Under the pieces are notes generated by a model. It was not told where the DNA came from. It saw only the letters and a list, made by a program, of their open reading frames with translations, and did not search any database. A stretch of DNA of 64,000 bases from Psychrobacter sp. 72-O-c. Its GTDB lineage: Bacteria; Pseudomonadota; Gammaproteobacteria; Pseudomonadales; Moraxellaceae. The stretch lies in contig NZ_CAJHBI010000006.1 in NCBI RefSeq assembly GCF_904846605.1, positions 1-64,000 on the forward strand, in the 5' to 3' direction. The translations under genes were made by a program, and so were the position numbers. The stretch's first letter is position 1, and each line of letters begins with the position of its first letter. This document shows, one piece after another, positions 1-9,245 of this stretch.

Positions 1-2
1 AC

Positions 3-731
3 AACGCGTTTACTATCATCTCAGAGGTTTGGGCTTGGGTTACAGACAAGCTTAAAGAGAGTTGGAGTCCTGAACAAATAGCAGGCGTCCATGGCGGTAT
101 CAGCCACATGAGTATCTATCGCTACCTGTGGACAGACAAGAAACAAGGTGGCGGGTTATGGCAGTATCTAAGACGTAAAGCCAAACCTTACCGTCAAAGG
201 CTGACTGACGAGACTCGTGGTCGCATCAATGACAGGGTCTCTATTCATAAACGTCCGCAAGTAGTCGAAGATCGATCCCGTATTGGCGACTGGGAAGCCG
301 ATACCATTATTGGTCAAAACCACAAACAGGCCATCGTGACGCTAGTAGAGCGAAAGACAGGTTTGGTTAAGATGCAACGGGTCACTAAAAAGAGCGCTCA
401 TCTGGTGGCGGATGCTATGGTAACTCTACTGACCCCAGTTAGACTACACGTTAAGACGATTACCTCTGACAATGGTAAGGAGTTTGCTGAGCATAAAGAG
501 GTGAAAGAACGCCTCTACAGTATGTTCTACTTCGCTGATACTTATGCGTCATGGCAAAGAGGAACAAACGAGAATACCAATGGTCTAATCAGAGAGTACC
601 TGCCTAAAGGCTGTGACTTTAGACAAGTATCCGATGATGAGGTACAAGCCATTGAGGACAGATTAAATAGCAGACCAAGAAAACGATTGGGATTCAAAAC
701 ACCAAATCAGGTATTCTATAACATCATTTAG
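3..731 (+). CDS. IS30-family transposase, 5' end outside window
   Basis: DDE transposase that cuts and pastes an insertion sequence. The reading frame is open from base 3, well before the first ATG at 108, and the residues before that ATG (WSPEQIAG, then HGGISHMSIYRY) match the IS30 helix-turn-helix to catalytic-domain linker, so the gene is simply cut by the window edge. Counting from the ATG at 108, the catalytic triad is D65 (DWEADTIIG), D121 (TSDNGKEF) and E155 (RGTNENTNG). The D-to-E spacing of 33 residues is the IS30 signature. The C-terminus (RPRKRLGFKTPNQVF) is intact, so the copy may be functional. It faces the alpha/beta hydrolase gene in the same direction. Confidence 0.93.
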   Translation, partial: NAFTIISEVWAWVTDKLKESWSPEQIAGVHGGISHMSIYRYLWTDKKQGGGLWQYLRRKAKPYRQRLTDETRGRINDRVSIHKRPQVVEDRSRIGDWEADTIIGQNHKQAIVTLVERKTGLVKMQRVTKKSAHLVADAMVTLLTPVRLHVKTITSDNGKEFAEHKEVKERLYSMFYFADTYASWQRGTNENTNGLIREYLPKGCDFRQVSDDEVQAIEDRLNSRPRKRLGFKTPNQVFYNII

Positions 732-760
732 CGTTGCACTTGGTGTGTTAATCTAAGTTA
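732..760. repeat. Probable right end of the IS30 element
   Basis: The bases just after the transposase stop (GCGTTGCACTTGGTG, then AATCTAAG) resemble the terminal inverted repeat of IS30-family elements as I remember it. The left end is outside the window, so the inverted repeat and target duplication cannot be verified here. Confidence 0.4.
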
Positions 761-820
761 TCAATAAATCCGATTTAGTAAAAATTAACCGTAACTAATG
801 AGAAATAGTAAGGGTAAGTC

Positions 821-1708
821 ATGAGCGTTATTAATTCGCAGACCTTTGCGTCGCTGCCAGCATCTAAAAAAACGCAAAAGCCGGTTATTCATTTCGCTCA
901 TGCCAATGGTATGCCAAGCGCCGTCTATCAGCCGCTTTTTGAGGGCTTAGAGGCGTTTTTTACCATTGAATATATTCCTATGCTAGGCGATAATCCCAAT
1001 TATCCCGTGGATGATCATTGGCGCAGCTTAACGCAGCAAATTATTGATAGTGTGAAGCACACTTGTGAGCAACATGGCGTGACGCAAGTAGTCGCTATTG
1101 GGCATTCACTGGGCGGCTTATGTACCTTACAAGCGTTATACCGCGCGCCTAAATATTTTAGTCAAGCGGTGCTATTAGATCCACCTTGGCTTTATGGCAA
1201 GACCAGCTTCATATGGCATCTTGCTAAGACCGCCGATAGACTGCCGCTGATGAACAATCGATTAATGGATAAGTTATCACCAGCTGGGGTATCCAAGAAC
1301 CGCCGTGATGTCTGGGATAGCCGTGAAGACGCTTACGATAAGCTACGTCATAAAGGCTTTTTTAAAAGTTTTGATGAGCGTAGCTTTCAAGGTTATATTG
1401 AGCATGGTCTACATGAGCGTGCTGATGGTAAGGTGACATTAGCGATTCCTAAAGCTAGTGAAGTCGCTGTTTTTCGTACCAATCCATCTTTGTATTGGCT
1501 GATACCAAACCGCGGCCCTAAGCCACCAGTCACCTTAATAATTGGTGAAGGGAGCCTGTTTTTAAAACGCAAATTTCCACAGCAAATCAAGGCACGTTTG
1601 GGTATTAATTATCAGACGCATGAAGGTGGCCACATGTTCCCGCTTGAGTACCCAGACTCTGTATCTGCAGATGTTTTAGACTTGATTAAGCAGCAGCTGC
1701 CGTCTTAG
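821..1708 (+). CDS. Alpha/beta hydrolase
   Basis: Predicted cytoplasmic serine hydrolase of 295 residues with no signal peptide. An oxyanion-hole type HFAHANGMP segment lies near residues 24-32, the nucleophile elbow GHSLGG puts the catalytic serine at S96, and H271 in EGGHMFPLEYP is the likely catalytic histidine. A purine-rich AAGGGTAAG precedes the ATG. The family covers esterases, lipases and haloalkane-type hydrolases; the substrate cannot be told from sequence. The CPBP protease gene follows 59 bp downstream on the same strand, so the two may be cotranscribed. Confidence 0.85.
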   Translation: MSVINSQTFASLPASKKTQKPVIHFAHANGMPSAVYQPLFEGLEAFFTIEYIPMLGDNPNYPVDDHWRSLTQQIIDSVKHTCEQHGVTQVVAIGHSLGGLCTLQALYRAPKYFSQAVLLDPPWLYGKTSFIWHLAKTADRLPLMNNRLMDKLSPAGVSKNRRDVWDSREDAYDKLRHKGFFKSFDERSFQGYIEHGLHERADGKVTLAIPKASEVAVFRTNPSLYWLIPNRGPKPPVTLIIGEGSLFLKRKFPQQIKARLGINYQTHEGGHMFPLEYPDSVSADVLDLIKQQLPS

Positions 1709-1767
1709 TTGGTTATCTCTTACAATCTACTAGTAATGGCTATTCAATCACCGAGCTATAGTTAATC

Positions 1768-2550
1768 ATGTCTAACTCTAATCCTACTGATATTTTAAAT
1801 AACCCATTAACACCTCAGCCAAAGCGCCTGCCATTGTTTTCGCGCTGGGGCGTGTTGGCGCTAATAATAGCAATGGTTACTGCCTTTTTTATGAGTCAGT
1901 TGATAGGGGTTTATGTCGCCGGCAAGCTATTGCTACCTGCTGCCAGTACATCGTCAGTTAGCGACATATTCTTCTTTGGCAGCAGTAATGGCACAGTCGT
2001 TAGCGTTTCAATTTTTATCAGCTTTTTATTATTGACCGCGCTTAGCGTGTTGATTGTTCGTTTAAAAGGCAGTGATGTCCGGCGATATTTAGCACTCACA
2101 CCGTTCTCATTAGCAGTTGGTTTGGGAATGTTTGGCTTATTATTGTTATTTATGATTGGCAGTGAGGCGTTAACTTATTTGCTGGAAAAATCGCCACTGG
2201 TTTTTATTGATCCTTTATATGAGTCAGTCAACTCAGTGTGGTTGTTGATTGTCGCCATAGTGATTGTCGCACCCTTATATGAAGAGCTGGTATTTCGCGG
2301 CGTATTGTGGTCAGCCATTGCTGAGCAGTTCTCAGAACAACGCGGTGCAGTAATTGCTAGTATCGTGACCAGCGTCATCTTTGCCGTTATTCATCTGCAA
2401 TATGGTCTATATGAAATCAGTACCCTCGTGGTATTGGCATTGATATTTTGCTACGCTCGTATCAAGTCGGGCTCGCTATTATTGCCGATGTTGCTACATA
2501 TGATTAATAATGGCGCTGCGATGTGGCAGTATCTAGCACAAGCGGCTTAA
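1768..2550 (+). CDS. CPBP-family intramembrane glutamic protease
   Basis: Polytopic inner-membrane protein of 260 residues with hydrophobic stretches around residues 28-55, 76-97, 113-135, 156-171, 194-212 and 216-246. The CPBP (Rce1/Abi) motifs are present: EELVFRG with E172, E173 and R177, H209 in the second motif, and HMINN with H244 and N247/N248 in the third. Family members cleave prenylated or other membrane-embedded proteins, and several bacterial ones give bacteriocin immunity. Nothing nearby indicates a bacteriocin, so the substrate is unknown. The ribosome site before the ATG is weak. Confidence 0.85.
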   Translation: MSNSNPTDILNNPLTPQPKRLPLFSRWGVLALIIAMVTAFFMSQLIGVYVAGKLLLPAASTSSVSDIFFFGSSNGTVVSVSIFISFLLLTALSVLIVRLKGSDVRRYLALTPFSLAVGLGMFGLLLLFMIGSEALTYLLEKSPLVFIDPLYESVNSVWLLIVAIVIVAPLYEELVFRGVLWSAIAEQFSEQRGAVIASIVTSVIFAVIHLQYGLYEISTLVVLALIFCYARIKSGSLLLPMLLHMINNGAAMWQYLAQAA

Positions 2551-2568
2551 TTAGTCAGCCCTTATTGA

Positions 2569-2594
2569 AAACTGCTTACTTCTCTAAGCAGTTT
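2569..2594. terminator. Hairpin between CPBP protease and dusA
   Basis: AAACTGCTTA pairs perfectly with TAAGCAGTTT across a six-base loop, between two convergent genes. The following T-run is poor on both strands, so this is a probable but not textbook bidirectional terminator. Confidence 0.55.
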
Positions 2595-2619
2595 CTTAAG
2601 CTTTATCACACAAACTTTC

Positions 2620-3594
2620 TTAAGCATCAGGATTTAATTGCAAAACTTCATCTGCTGCTCTTTCAATATCTTCAATAGTTAAATGAGGCTTACCACTTAA
2701 GGCTTGTCGCCATCTGCGTGCGCCGGTCAACCCTTGAAACAGACCTAAATAATGCCGGGCCATCGTTGACAATGGCTCGCCTTGGGCAACCTGCTGACTC
2801 AGATGCGGATATAGTTGTGCCAAAATCTCTGAGCGCTTAGGAACGGGCTGTCCCCATAAGATATTAGTTTGTGCTAATAGGTAAGGGTTATGATAAAACG
2901 CCCGCCCAATCATCACGCCATCGACCTGTTGTAGATGAGCTTGGATATCTTCTACGGTTTCGATACCGCCGTTGATTTCGATAGTAAGCGCGGGGAAGTC
3001 TTGCTTAAGTCTATAGACATCCTCATAACGCAGCGGTGGAATGTCGCGGTTTTGTTTGGGGCTCAAACCCTGCAGCCATGCGGTACGGGCATGGACAATA
3101 AAGCGCGTGCATCCTGAATCAGCGACAGTCCGTACGAAATCTGCCATAAACTCATAACTGTCAAAATCGTCAATACCAATACGATGCTTGACAGTCACTG
3201 GAATATCAACCGCCGCTTGCATGTGTTTAACCAAATCTGCGACGGTAGTAGGCTCTGCCATTAAACAAGCGCCAATTTTATTATGTTGTACGCGATCAGA
3301 GGGACAGCCAACATTGATATTCACCTCATCATAACCATGCTGCTGGGCAAATTCAGCACATTGAGTCATCTCATTTATATCCGCACCGCCAAGCTGGAGC
3401 ACTAGGGGATGCTCGCGTGCATCGAAGCGCAGGTGACGCGTGCGATTGCCATGTAACAGCGCTCCAGTACTGATCATCTCGGTATATAAGAACACTTGCG
3501 GATTAAACAGGCGCGCAAAGTAACGATAATCAGTTGTCGTCCAGTCAATCATCGGCGCAACCGATAATCGCTTATCTCTCATTAAGTCAGTCAT
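2620..3594 (-). CDS. dusA: tRNA-dihydrouridine(20/20a) synthase DusA
   Basis: FMN enzyme that reduces uridine 20/20a in the D-loop of tRNA with NADPH. The 324-residue protein opens with RLSVAPMIDWTTTDYRYFARL, typical of DusA rather than DusB or DusC. It carries the catalytic cysteine C97 in NVGCPSDRVQ, the FMN-site segments HRIGIDD and EINGGIET, and GVMIGRAFYHNPYLL. Length and start agree with the family. It is convergent with the CPBP gene and lies downstream of the MFS gene on the same strand, 135 bp away. Confidence 0.95.
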   Translation of the reverse strand: MTDLMRDKRLSVAPMIDWTTTDYRYFARLFNPQVFLYTEMISTGALLHGNRTRHLRFDAREHPLVLQLGGADINEMTQCAEFAQQHGYDEVNINVGCPSDRVQHNKIGACLMAEPTTVADLVKHMQAAVDIPVTVKHRIGIDDFDSYEFMADFVRTVADSGCTRFIVHARTAWLQGLSPKQNRDIPPLRYEDVYRLKQDFPALTIEINGGIETVEDIQAHLQQVDGVMIGRAFYHNPYLLAQTNILWGQPVPKRSEILAQLYPHLSQQVAQGEPLSTMARHYLGLFQGLTGARRWRQALSGKPHLTIEDIERAADEVLQLNPDA

Positions 3595-3692
3595 GTAGCG
3601 TTAAAGCCTTGCGGGTTAAGAGTTTGGGTGTATTTATCAAAATATCTTTGCTTGCGTTGAAATATTTTTATGGGTGTTTAATTGTCATGATG

Positions 3693-3726
3693 TTGTACCC
3701 TCAGTTTAAAAAAGGTCAGGGTACAA
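3693..3726. repeat. 9-bp inverted repeat between dusA and MFS gene
   Basis: TTGTACCCT and AGGGTACAA are perfect complements around a 16-base spacer with a run of A. It lies immediately after the MFS stop codon and before dusA on the minus strand. It could be a weak terminator or a regulator site for dusA; there is no T-run after the stem. Confidence 0.4.
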
Positions 3727-3729
3727 GAA

Positions 3730-5049
3730 TTAAATCAACTCATCAATTTGTTTGAACTCGGGTAAGTTATAAAAATAAAGCCCCATGATTATCCCGATAA
3801 GGCCAACAAACGCAATATATAATGCGGGTGTGAAACTTACGAACATAGTGATGTAGCCGAGCGCAAAGGGCACTAAACCGCCGACGATAGCATAAGTTAT
3901 ATTGTAAGAAAATGCCAAGCCTGTTAGACGTACGTTGGTCGGGAACAGCTGTACTAAAATGGCTGGCACCATACCGACAATGCCCGCACAAAACCCTAAG
4001 AGGGCATACATGATTAAGATATAATCACCACCCGCATCCAGATGATAATAAAAAGCAAATATTTGACCGATTAATAGCACTGAGCCAATAACGAGAATTT
4101 TACCAAAGTTTTGATAATTAGAGATTAGCCCATAAAAAACACAGCCGAAAATCATAAATACAATGCCGAGACTGTGTGAAAGCTCAAACAAATCACTATC
4201 TGGCGTAAAACGTAGCGCAATCAAATCTGGTAACAGTAGTACCACTACTATAGTAATACTAGATACAATAAATGTCAGCAGCATAGCGATGAATATAGAA
4301 TGCTTGCAATATTTGAAGAGCAGAGAAAATGGCTTTGCGCCGTCGCTACTAGACTTTGAAGTTACCATCTCAACGAAAAAGGGTGATTCATGAATAAAAC
4401 GCCAGGCTAATAATGGTAAAAAACTCAGTATTGCCGCCACAAAGAACGGCAAACGCCAGCCATAATCGACCAGCTGCTCAGCAGTCATGTTAGCGTTAAG
4501 CCATACAAAAAAGGCGTTAGAGAATAATACACCCACAAAGAGACTGGCGGTCACGTAGCTACAGCCAGCCGACAGATATTGCCGCGGCACATGTTCTGCA
4601 ACGAAGACCCATGCAAGCGGGACATAGACACCAAACGCCATACCTTGTATGAGTCGTAATAAAATAAACAAAGCTGGTGCCAATAACCCCCATTGGGCGT
4701 ATGTTGGTAACAATGCCATTGCCAGCAAGCTACTAGCGGTAACAAGTATACTAATCAATAGTACCGGTTTGCGGCCTTTAGTATCGCCATAACCGCTAAA
4801 AATAATCCCACCAAGTGGGCGTGCCAGATAACCAACAGCAAATAGCCCAAACCCCTGCAAATTATTGACGTTAGGGTCAATATTAGCAGGGAAAAAAGCT
4901 AAAGCGACTGTATCTGCAATATATAAATAAATCAAAAAGTCGAAAAACGCGATAGCGCTGCTAAAACAGATAAACAACACCATATTTCTGTCTATAGAAG
5001 ACATTAGTGCATATTCAGAACGGGAGGGCATAATATTATAAGTATCCAC
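3730..5049 (-). CDS. MFS transporter, metabolite:H+ symporter (MHS) type
   Basis: Inner-membrane secondary transporter of 439 residues with about 12 hydrophobic segments. The loop after the second helix reads SGYGDTKGRKPVLL, the MHS/sugar-porter loop motif, and the fourth-fifth helix region has RLIQGMAFGVYVPLAWVFVAEH. Family members (ProP, ShiA, KgtP) import osmolytes, shikimate or dicarboxylates with protons; the substrate here is not evident. It sits alone between dusA and the phospholipase D gene, all on the minus strand, with 212 bp and a strong hairpin separating it from the latter. Confidence 0.85.
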   Translation of the reverse strand: MDTYNIMPSRSEYALMSSIDRNMVLFICFSSAIAFFDFLIYLYIADTVALAFFPANIDPNVNNLQGFGLFAVGYLARPLGGIIFSGYGDTKGRKPVLLISILVTASSLLAMALLPTYAQWGLLAPALFILLRLIQGMAFGVYVPLAWVFVAEHVPRQYLSAGCSYVTASLFVGVLFSNAFFVWLNANMTAEQLVDYGWRLPFFVAAILSFLPLLAWRFIHESPFFVEMVTSKSSSDGAKPFSLLFKYCKHSIFIAMLLTFIVSSITIVVVLLLPDLIALRFTPDSDLFELSHSLGIVFMIFGCVFYGLISNYQNFGKILVIGSVLLIGQIFAFYYHLDAGGDYILIMYALLGFCAGIVGMVPAILVQLFPTNVRLTGLAFSYNITYAIVGGLVPFALGYITMFVSFTPALYIAFVGLIGIIMGLYFYNLPEFKQIDELI

Positions 5050-5205
5050 ATATTGAAGTGGGGATCGATAGGTTATTGTCGAAATAACCTTCCACTAAAA
5101 AGTACAAAGATCGTTAGAAATTTTTAAAAATATGCAGTCATTTCACCGTAAACCATTGTAGGCTTCTTTGGTATTAATCCACAAAAATAATAATACAACT
5201 AAGCG

Positions 5206-5239
5206 CAGCGCTAGCTACACATTAGTATAGCTAGCGCTG
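5206..5239. terminator. Strong hairpin downstream of the phospholipase D gene
   Basis: CAGCGCTAGCTA pairs perfectly with TAGCTAGCGCTG around a ten-base loop, just after the stop codon of the minus-strand phospholipase D gene. A T-rich stretch follows on the minus strand but not immediately. Probable terminator or transcript-end stabiliser. Confidence 0.55.
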
Positions 5240-5261
5240 TTGAAGCTTCTATATGGTCAGA

Positions 5262-6920
5262 CTATAACAGCCAATCAATAGGCAACCATGACATGATCGT
5301 AAGCCAGATATGATCGGACATACCAACGCGTGGCTCGGAATTATAAATGACCTTTTCTTCATTCTCAACGGTATGCCATTGTAGTTGGTCATTATCCATT
5401 AACTTAACTTCATAAGCTTGGCTTAATAAATTATCGCTAAGCGCTTGGTGCAATTGCCGCGCCAACTCGTCATCATTAATAATGACCCCCATCTCGGTAT
5501 TAATATTAGCAGAGCGGGGATCGACATTATAGGAGCCGATAAACACTTGGTGATCATCAATAGCAAAGGTCTTGGCATGTAGGCTGGTTGAGGATTGGCT
5601 GCGTGCTTTCCACAGTTTGTTTCCACGCTTTTCTTCACTGGCCGTTGATTTTAGCTCGTAGATTTTGATACCTGCTCGCAACAGCGCAGGTCGCCATTGG
5701 CTGTAGCCAGAATGAACCGCGGTTACATCAGTGGCATCAAAAGAGTTGGTCAAAATCTTAATGTCAACACCGGAATCAGCCAATTGTACTAGCGTACTAA
5801 CCCCATCTTTGGTCGGTACAAAGTAGGAAGATATAATGGTCAGTTTCTTAGAGGGGCTACCTAATAAAGTACGAAGCTGGTGTACCAAATTGGTATTGGC
5901 AGGGACAGATTTGGTCAATTTGCCGACATCGTCACTTAAAAACTGCATATCTGTCCAACGAAAGGGCACGCGCTTATTGACTAAGTCTGTATCGATAGAA
6001 GAATCTGCAATAGCTGTTTTATAGACTGCTAAACTGCTACGTGAGTTATTCTTTTCATCTTCATCTAGCTTATCTAAACCCGCTAAAAAGTCAGTAGTTG
6101 TCCCTTTATCAAGGGTCACAAGGGTTTCGATATCGAATGATATCGGCGCTGACCAGTAGCTGGTAAAGCTGTTGTCAATATCTGCCACTACCTTACCAAT
6201 GAGCAGCACATCTAAATCAGCGAATTGGCTATTTTGATCATTACTGAGGTATTCATTACCAATATTGCGCCCACCGATAATGGTAATTTGTTTATCAAAA
6301 ATCATGCTTTTATTGTGCATGCGCCGATTAATACGGGGTAGACCAGTGACAAAGTTCAGCATTTGAAATTTGCGGTGCATCAGCGGATTAACAATGCGTA
6401 CCGCGATATTGGGGTGACTGGCAAAACGTAATAATTGCTGGTCAAGTTGGGCATTGCTATTAAAGTCATCGAGCAATAAGCGCACGATAATTCCGCGCTC
6501 AGCGGCTTTCCATAAATCTTTGAGTAGCAGCTGACCGGCCTGATCATTGTGCCAAATATAATATTGTACGTCGATATTGCGTGTGGCCATTTCTGTTAAT
6601 ATACTACGCGCGGCAAAAGCATTAGCACCGGTTACAATAGGATGATAGCCAGACAGGTCAGGATGTATATTGTTTTGCTCACTGATGGCCGACACCAAGT
6701 CAGTATTATCAATCGCCGAGCCCTTAGGGTTATCTTGGTTGTTCTCGTCGTCAGAGTGCTCACTATTTTGCTGATATAGAGCGTTTACTCGTGCCGATAA
6801 GTTTTGACTTTCAGGTAAATGTGGCTGCCTGGGCAAGTTTTGACATCCGCTTAGACCTAAGGATAGTCCAAGCGCGAGACTCAACGATAGGTTGCTTGGA
6901 TCTATATTTAACATCGACAT
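5262..6920 (-). CDS. Phospholipase D / cardiolipin synthase-like lipoprotein
   Basis: Phospholipase D superfamily protein of 552 residues with two HKD motifs: MHNKSMIFDK (H202, K204, D209) followed by IIGGRNIGNEY, and LHAKTFAIDD (H448, K450, D455) followed by FIGSYNVDPRSANINTEMG. This architecture matches the ClsC (YmdC) group, which makes cardiolipin from phosphatidylglycerol and phosphatidylethanolamine. The N-terminus LGLSLGLSGC is a lipobox with C26 as the acylated residue, so membrane anchoring on the periplasmic side is likely. ClsC usually works with a partner (YmdB) that is not seen here, so the exact substrate is inferred only. Confidence 0.85.
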   Translation of the reverse strand: MSMLNIDPSNLSLSLALGLSLGLSGCQNLPRQPHLPESQNLSARVNALYQQNSEHSDDENNQDNPKGSAIDNTDLVSAISEQNNIHPDLSGYHPIVTGANAFAARSILTEMATRNIDVQYYIWHNDQAGQLLLKDLWKAAERGIIVRLLLDDFNSNAQLDQQLLRFASHPNIAVRIVNPLMHRKFQMLNFVTGLPRINRRMHNKSMIFDKQITIIGGRNIGNEYLSNDQNSQFADLDVLLIGKVVADIDNSFTSYWSAPISFDIETLVTLDKGTTTDFLAGLDKLDEDEKNNSRSSLAVYKTAIADSSIDTDLVNKRVPFRWTDMQFLSDDVGKLTKSVPANTNLVHQLRTLLGSPSKKLTIISSYFVPTKDGVSTLVQLADSGVDIKILTNSFDATDVTAVHSGYSQWRPALLRAGIKIYELKSTASEEKRGNKLWKARSQSSTSLHAKTFAIDDHQVFIGSYNVDPRSANINTEMGVIINDDELARQLHQALSDNLLSQAYEVKLMDNDQLQWHTVENEEKVIYNSEPRVGMSDHIWLTIMSWLPIDWLL

Positions 6921-7263
6921 AAATGATTTACCTTAGTCTACTTAAAGTTATTCTGCGCAAAAAAACGGCATAAAAGTGTAGTGAGTAAAGCACAACATAA
7001 TCGGCCGTCAAGCTTATCAGGTGTGGCGATATCTGCCTATTAAAAATACGTTATTTTTCTTAGCCAAAGTCTCAACCAAAGTCTTAGCCAAGCTTGATGC
7101 TGTTTTCTAAAAAAGCACTCAAAAACAACGGTTATCAGGTGCCTGATACTAAGTGACATGCTATGATAACCCAAAGGTTACAGCCCCCATAAATACCAAA
7201 ATAAAAACGTTAATCTTCTTTTCAAGTCGCTAAAATATCAATACTAATAATATCAATATAAGT
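6921..7263. other. Divergent intergenic region before metZ
   Basis: A 343-bp AT-rich gap between the divergently transcribed phospholipase D and metZ genes, which must carry both promoters. The word TTATCAGGTG occurs twice (from about 7015 and 7134), the second copy within the perfect inverted repeat TATCAGG-TG-CCTGATA. No SAM riboswitch core was recognised. No gene was found. Confidence 0.5.
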
Positions 7264-8640
7264 ATGAACGAAAATATTAACAATAGTAATGGAAAACTTA
7301 TGAGTCAGTCGCAAGCGCATGATGAAAGCAGTCATGATGAGAATAATTTAAAAAACGATCTAAACAGCAATACAGATAAACTAGATCCAAATTGGCGTTC
7401 TGACGCTCTAGATTTAGGGCTAGGTTATGGTATGCAGACCATTGCCGTGCGGGCAGGACAGCATCGCACTGACGAGGGCGAGCACTCAGAACCTATTTTT
7501 ACTACTAGCTCTTATGTTTATACCTCAGCGGCTGATGCGGCAGCACACTTTGATGGCACTAAGACTGGTAATGTTTATTCACGTCATACCAATCCTAGTG
7601 TGCGTACGTTTGAGCGCCGGCTAGCGGCTCTGGAAAACGGTGAGCGAGCGGTAGCAACAGCCTCAGGTATGGGCGCGATTTTGACCATGTGTTTAGCGTA
7701 TCTAAAAGCCGGTGATCATCTGTTGGCCGCTAATCAATTATTTGGTTCATCCATGGGATTATTCAACAACTATATGGCCAAGTTTGGCGTTGAGGTCAGC
7801 TATGTTGATTGTTTCGATAATGAGGCGTGGGCAAATGCGGTACAGCCCAATACTAAAGTCATCTACTGTGAAAGCCCCAGTAATCCATTAGCGCAGATTT
7901 GTGATATTGGCTATTTAAGCCAATTGTCAAAAGCCAATGATATTTTGCTAGTGGTTGATAATTGCTTTGGAACTCCAGCTTTGCAACGTCCATTGGATTT
8001 AGGCGCTGACGTGGTTATTCATTCAGCTACCAAATATTTAGACGGTCAAGGCCGAGTACTAGGCGGCGCGCTGGTTGGTAGTGACAAGTTAATGCAAGAA
8101 GCCTTCACTGTGGTACGCTCAGGCGGTATCAGTATGAGCCCATTTAATGCGTGGGTCTTTACTAAAGGGCTTGAAACCCTCAAATTGCGCATGCAGGCAC
8201 ACTGTGCCAATGCCAATCAAGTGGCGCAGTTTTTGGTCACTCATCCCAATGTTAGCGCTGTGCATTTCTCGGGACTAAGCGATCATCCGTCTCATGAATT
8301 GACCAAACGTCAGCATCATATGAAAGATGGCTATGGCGCGATTATGGGTTTTGAAGTCAAGGCGAGTGACAGTACCAATGTCAATGACAACCCCAACAAT
8401 CACGATCCAAAGTCGGCCGCTTGGCATGTAATTGATTCCACTCAAATGGTTTCGATTACCAATAATCTAGGCGATGCGAAAACCACTATCACTCATCCTG
8501 CCACCACCACTCATTTCCGACTTAGTCCCGAAGCACGCGCTGAAGCGGGTGTTAAAGATGGTCTGATTCGTCTGTCGGTTGGTCTGGAAGATGTCGAAGA
8601 TATTATCAAAGATTTGGCACGCGGTTTAGACAGTTTGTAA
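7264..8640 (+). CDS. metZ: O-succinylhomoserine sulfhydrylase
   Basis: PLP enzyme of the Cys/Met-metabolism family that converts O-succinylhomoserine and sulfide to homocysteine. It shows EPIFTTSSYVY, the NVYSRHTNPS substrate segment, ATASGMGAI, and the PLP lysine K257 in HSATKYLDGQGR. The HSATKYLDGQGRVLGG wording fits MetZ better than cystathionine gamma-synthase. The 458 residues include a Ser/Asn/Asp-rich N-terminal tail of about 45 residues not usual for the family. An in-frame ATG at 7300 preceded by TGGAAAA is an equally good start and would remove 12 residues. It lies alone, with its own promoter region. Confidence 0.9.
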   Translation: MNENINNSNGKLMSQSQAHDESSHDENNLKNDLNSNTDKLDPNWRSDALDLGLGYGMQTIAVRAGQHRTDEGEHSEPIFTTSSYVYTSAADAAAHFDGTKTGNVYSRHTNPSVRTFERRLAALENGERAVATASGMGAILTMCLAYLKAGDHLLAANQLFGSSMGLFNNYMAKFGVEVSYVDCFDNEAWANAVQPNTKVIYCESPSNPLAQICDIGYLSQLSKANDILLVVDNCFGTPALQRPLDLGADVVIHSATKYLDGQGRVLGGALVGSDKLMQEAFTVVRSGGISMSPFNAWVFTKGLETLKLRMQAHCANANQVAQFLVTHPNVSAVHFSGLSDHPSHELTKRQHHMKDGYGAIMGFEVKASDSTNVNDNPNNHDPKSAAWHVIDSTQMVSITNNLGDAKTTITHPATTTHFRLSPEARAEAGVKDGLIRLSVGLEDVEDIIKDLARGLDSL

Positions 8641-8722
8641 CGATCGCGGTATAATGCTGCTTATATAAGATAATGCATGATTTTTTACTATTAACAATTT
8701 TCCATTTCTATAAGAGGCAATT

Positions 8723-9052
8723 ATGAATATTCAAGCATTGATGCAACAAGCACAAACCATGCAAAAGAAAGTCGAAGCCAATGTCGAGACCGCAAAAAAA
8801 GAGCTTGGCAATAAAGAAGTTTACGCAGAAGCGGGCAGCGGTTTGGTTAAAGTGACCATGACCGGTCGTCATGTGGTTAAGCGCTTAACTATTGATCCAA
8901 GCTTGTTAGAAGACGAGCCTGATATGATTGAAGACTTAATCGCCGCTGCTATTAATGATGCGGTACGTCAGGCGGATGAGTTATATGAAGAAACTATGAC
9001 TGGCGCGACCCAAGGTATGGGTTTACCACCAGGCATGCAAGGTATGTTCTAA
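8723..9052 (+). CDS. ybaB: YbaB/EbfC nucleoid-associated protein
   Basis: Small DNA-binding protein of 109 residues ([20 protein letters not shown], then [21 protein letters not shown], then [16 protein letters not shown] helix). Family dimers form a tweezer that binds DNA. The C-terminus is rich in Met and Gly ([18 protein letters not shown]), as in other YbaB proteins. AAGAGGCA precedes the ATG. It is followed by a strong terminator and then recR, the classic dnaX-ybaB-recR neighbourhood without dnaX. Confidence 0.95.
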   Translation: MNIQALMQQAQTMQKKVEANVETAKKELGNKEVYAEAGSGLVKVTMTGRHVVKRLTIDPSLLEDEPDMIEDLIAAAINDAVRQADELYEETMTGATQGMGLPPGMQGMF

Positions 9053-9089
9053 GGATTAATTTGTGCTAAACACGGCGCATTGAAGTCAG

Positions 9090-9128
9090 AAATGGGGTTG
9101 TTATCTACACGGTGCGACCCCATTTTTA
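9090..9128 (+). terminator. Rho-independent terminator after ybaB
   Basis: AAATGGGGT pairs with ACCCCATTT across a loop of about 20 bases, followed by a T-run on the plus strand. It separates ybaB from recR, suggesting recR also has its own promoter or depends on read-through. Confidence 0.8.
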
Positions 9129-9245
9129 TAGGTATATTTTAGATTTTACTGCTTGTTTGTTTATAATTTTTTATCATCTATAACGTTTTATAACTCCTAA
9201 AAATTATACTCTCCACAAGTTATATCATTTACAAAGGAAGTCACT

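Noticed and set aside
5206..5239. 12-bp-stem hairpin as a mobile palindromic repeat
   Set aside because: No second copy in the window and its place after a stop codon fits a terminator better.
6921..7263. SAM-type riboswitch before metZ
   Set aside because: The small inverted repeat TATCAGG-TG-CCTGATA does not show the conserved core of any SAM riboswitch I know.
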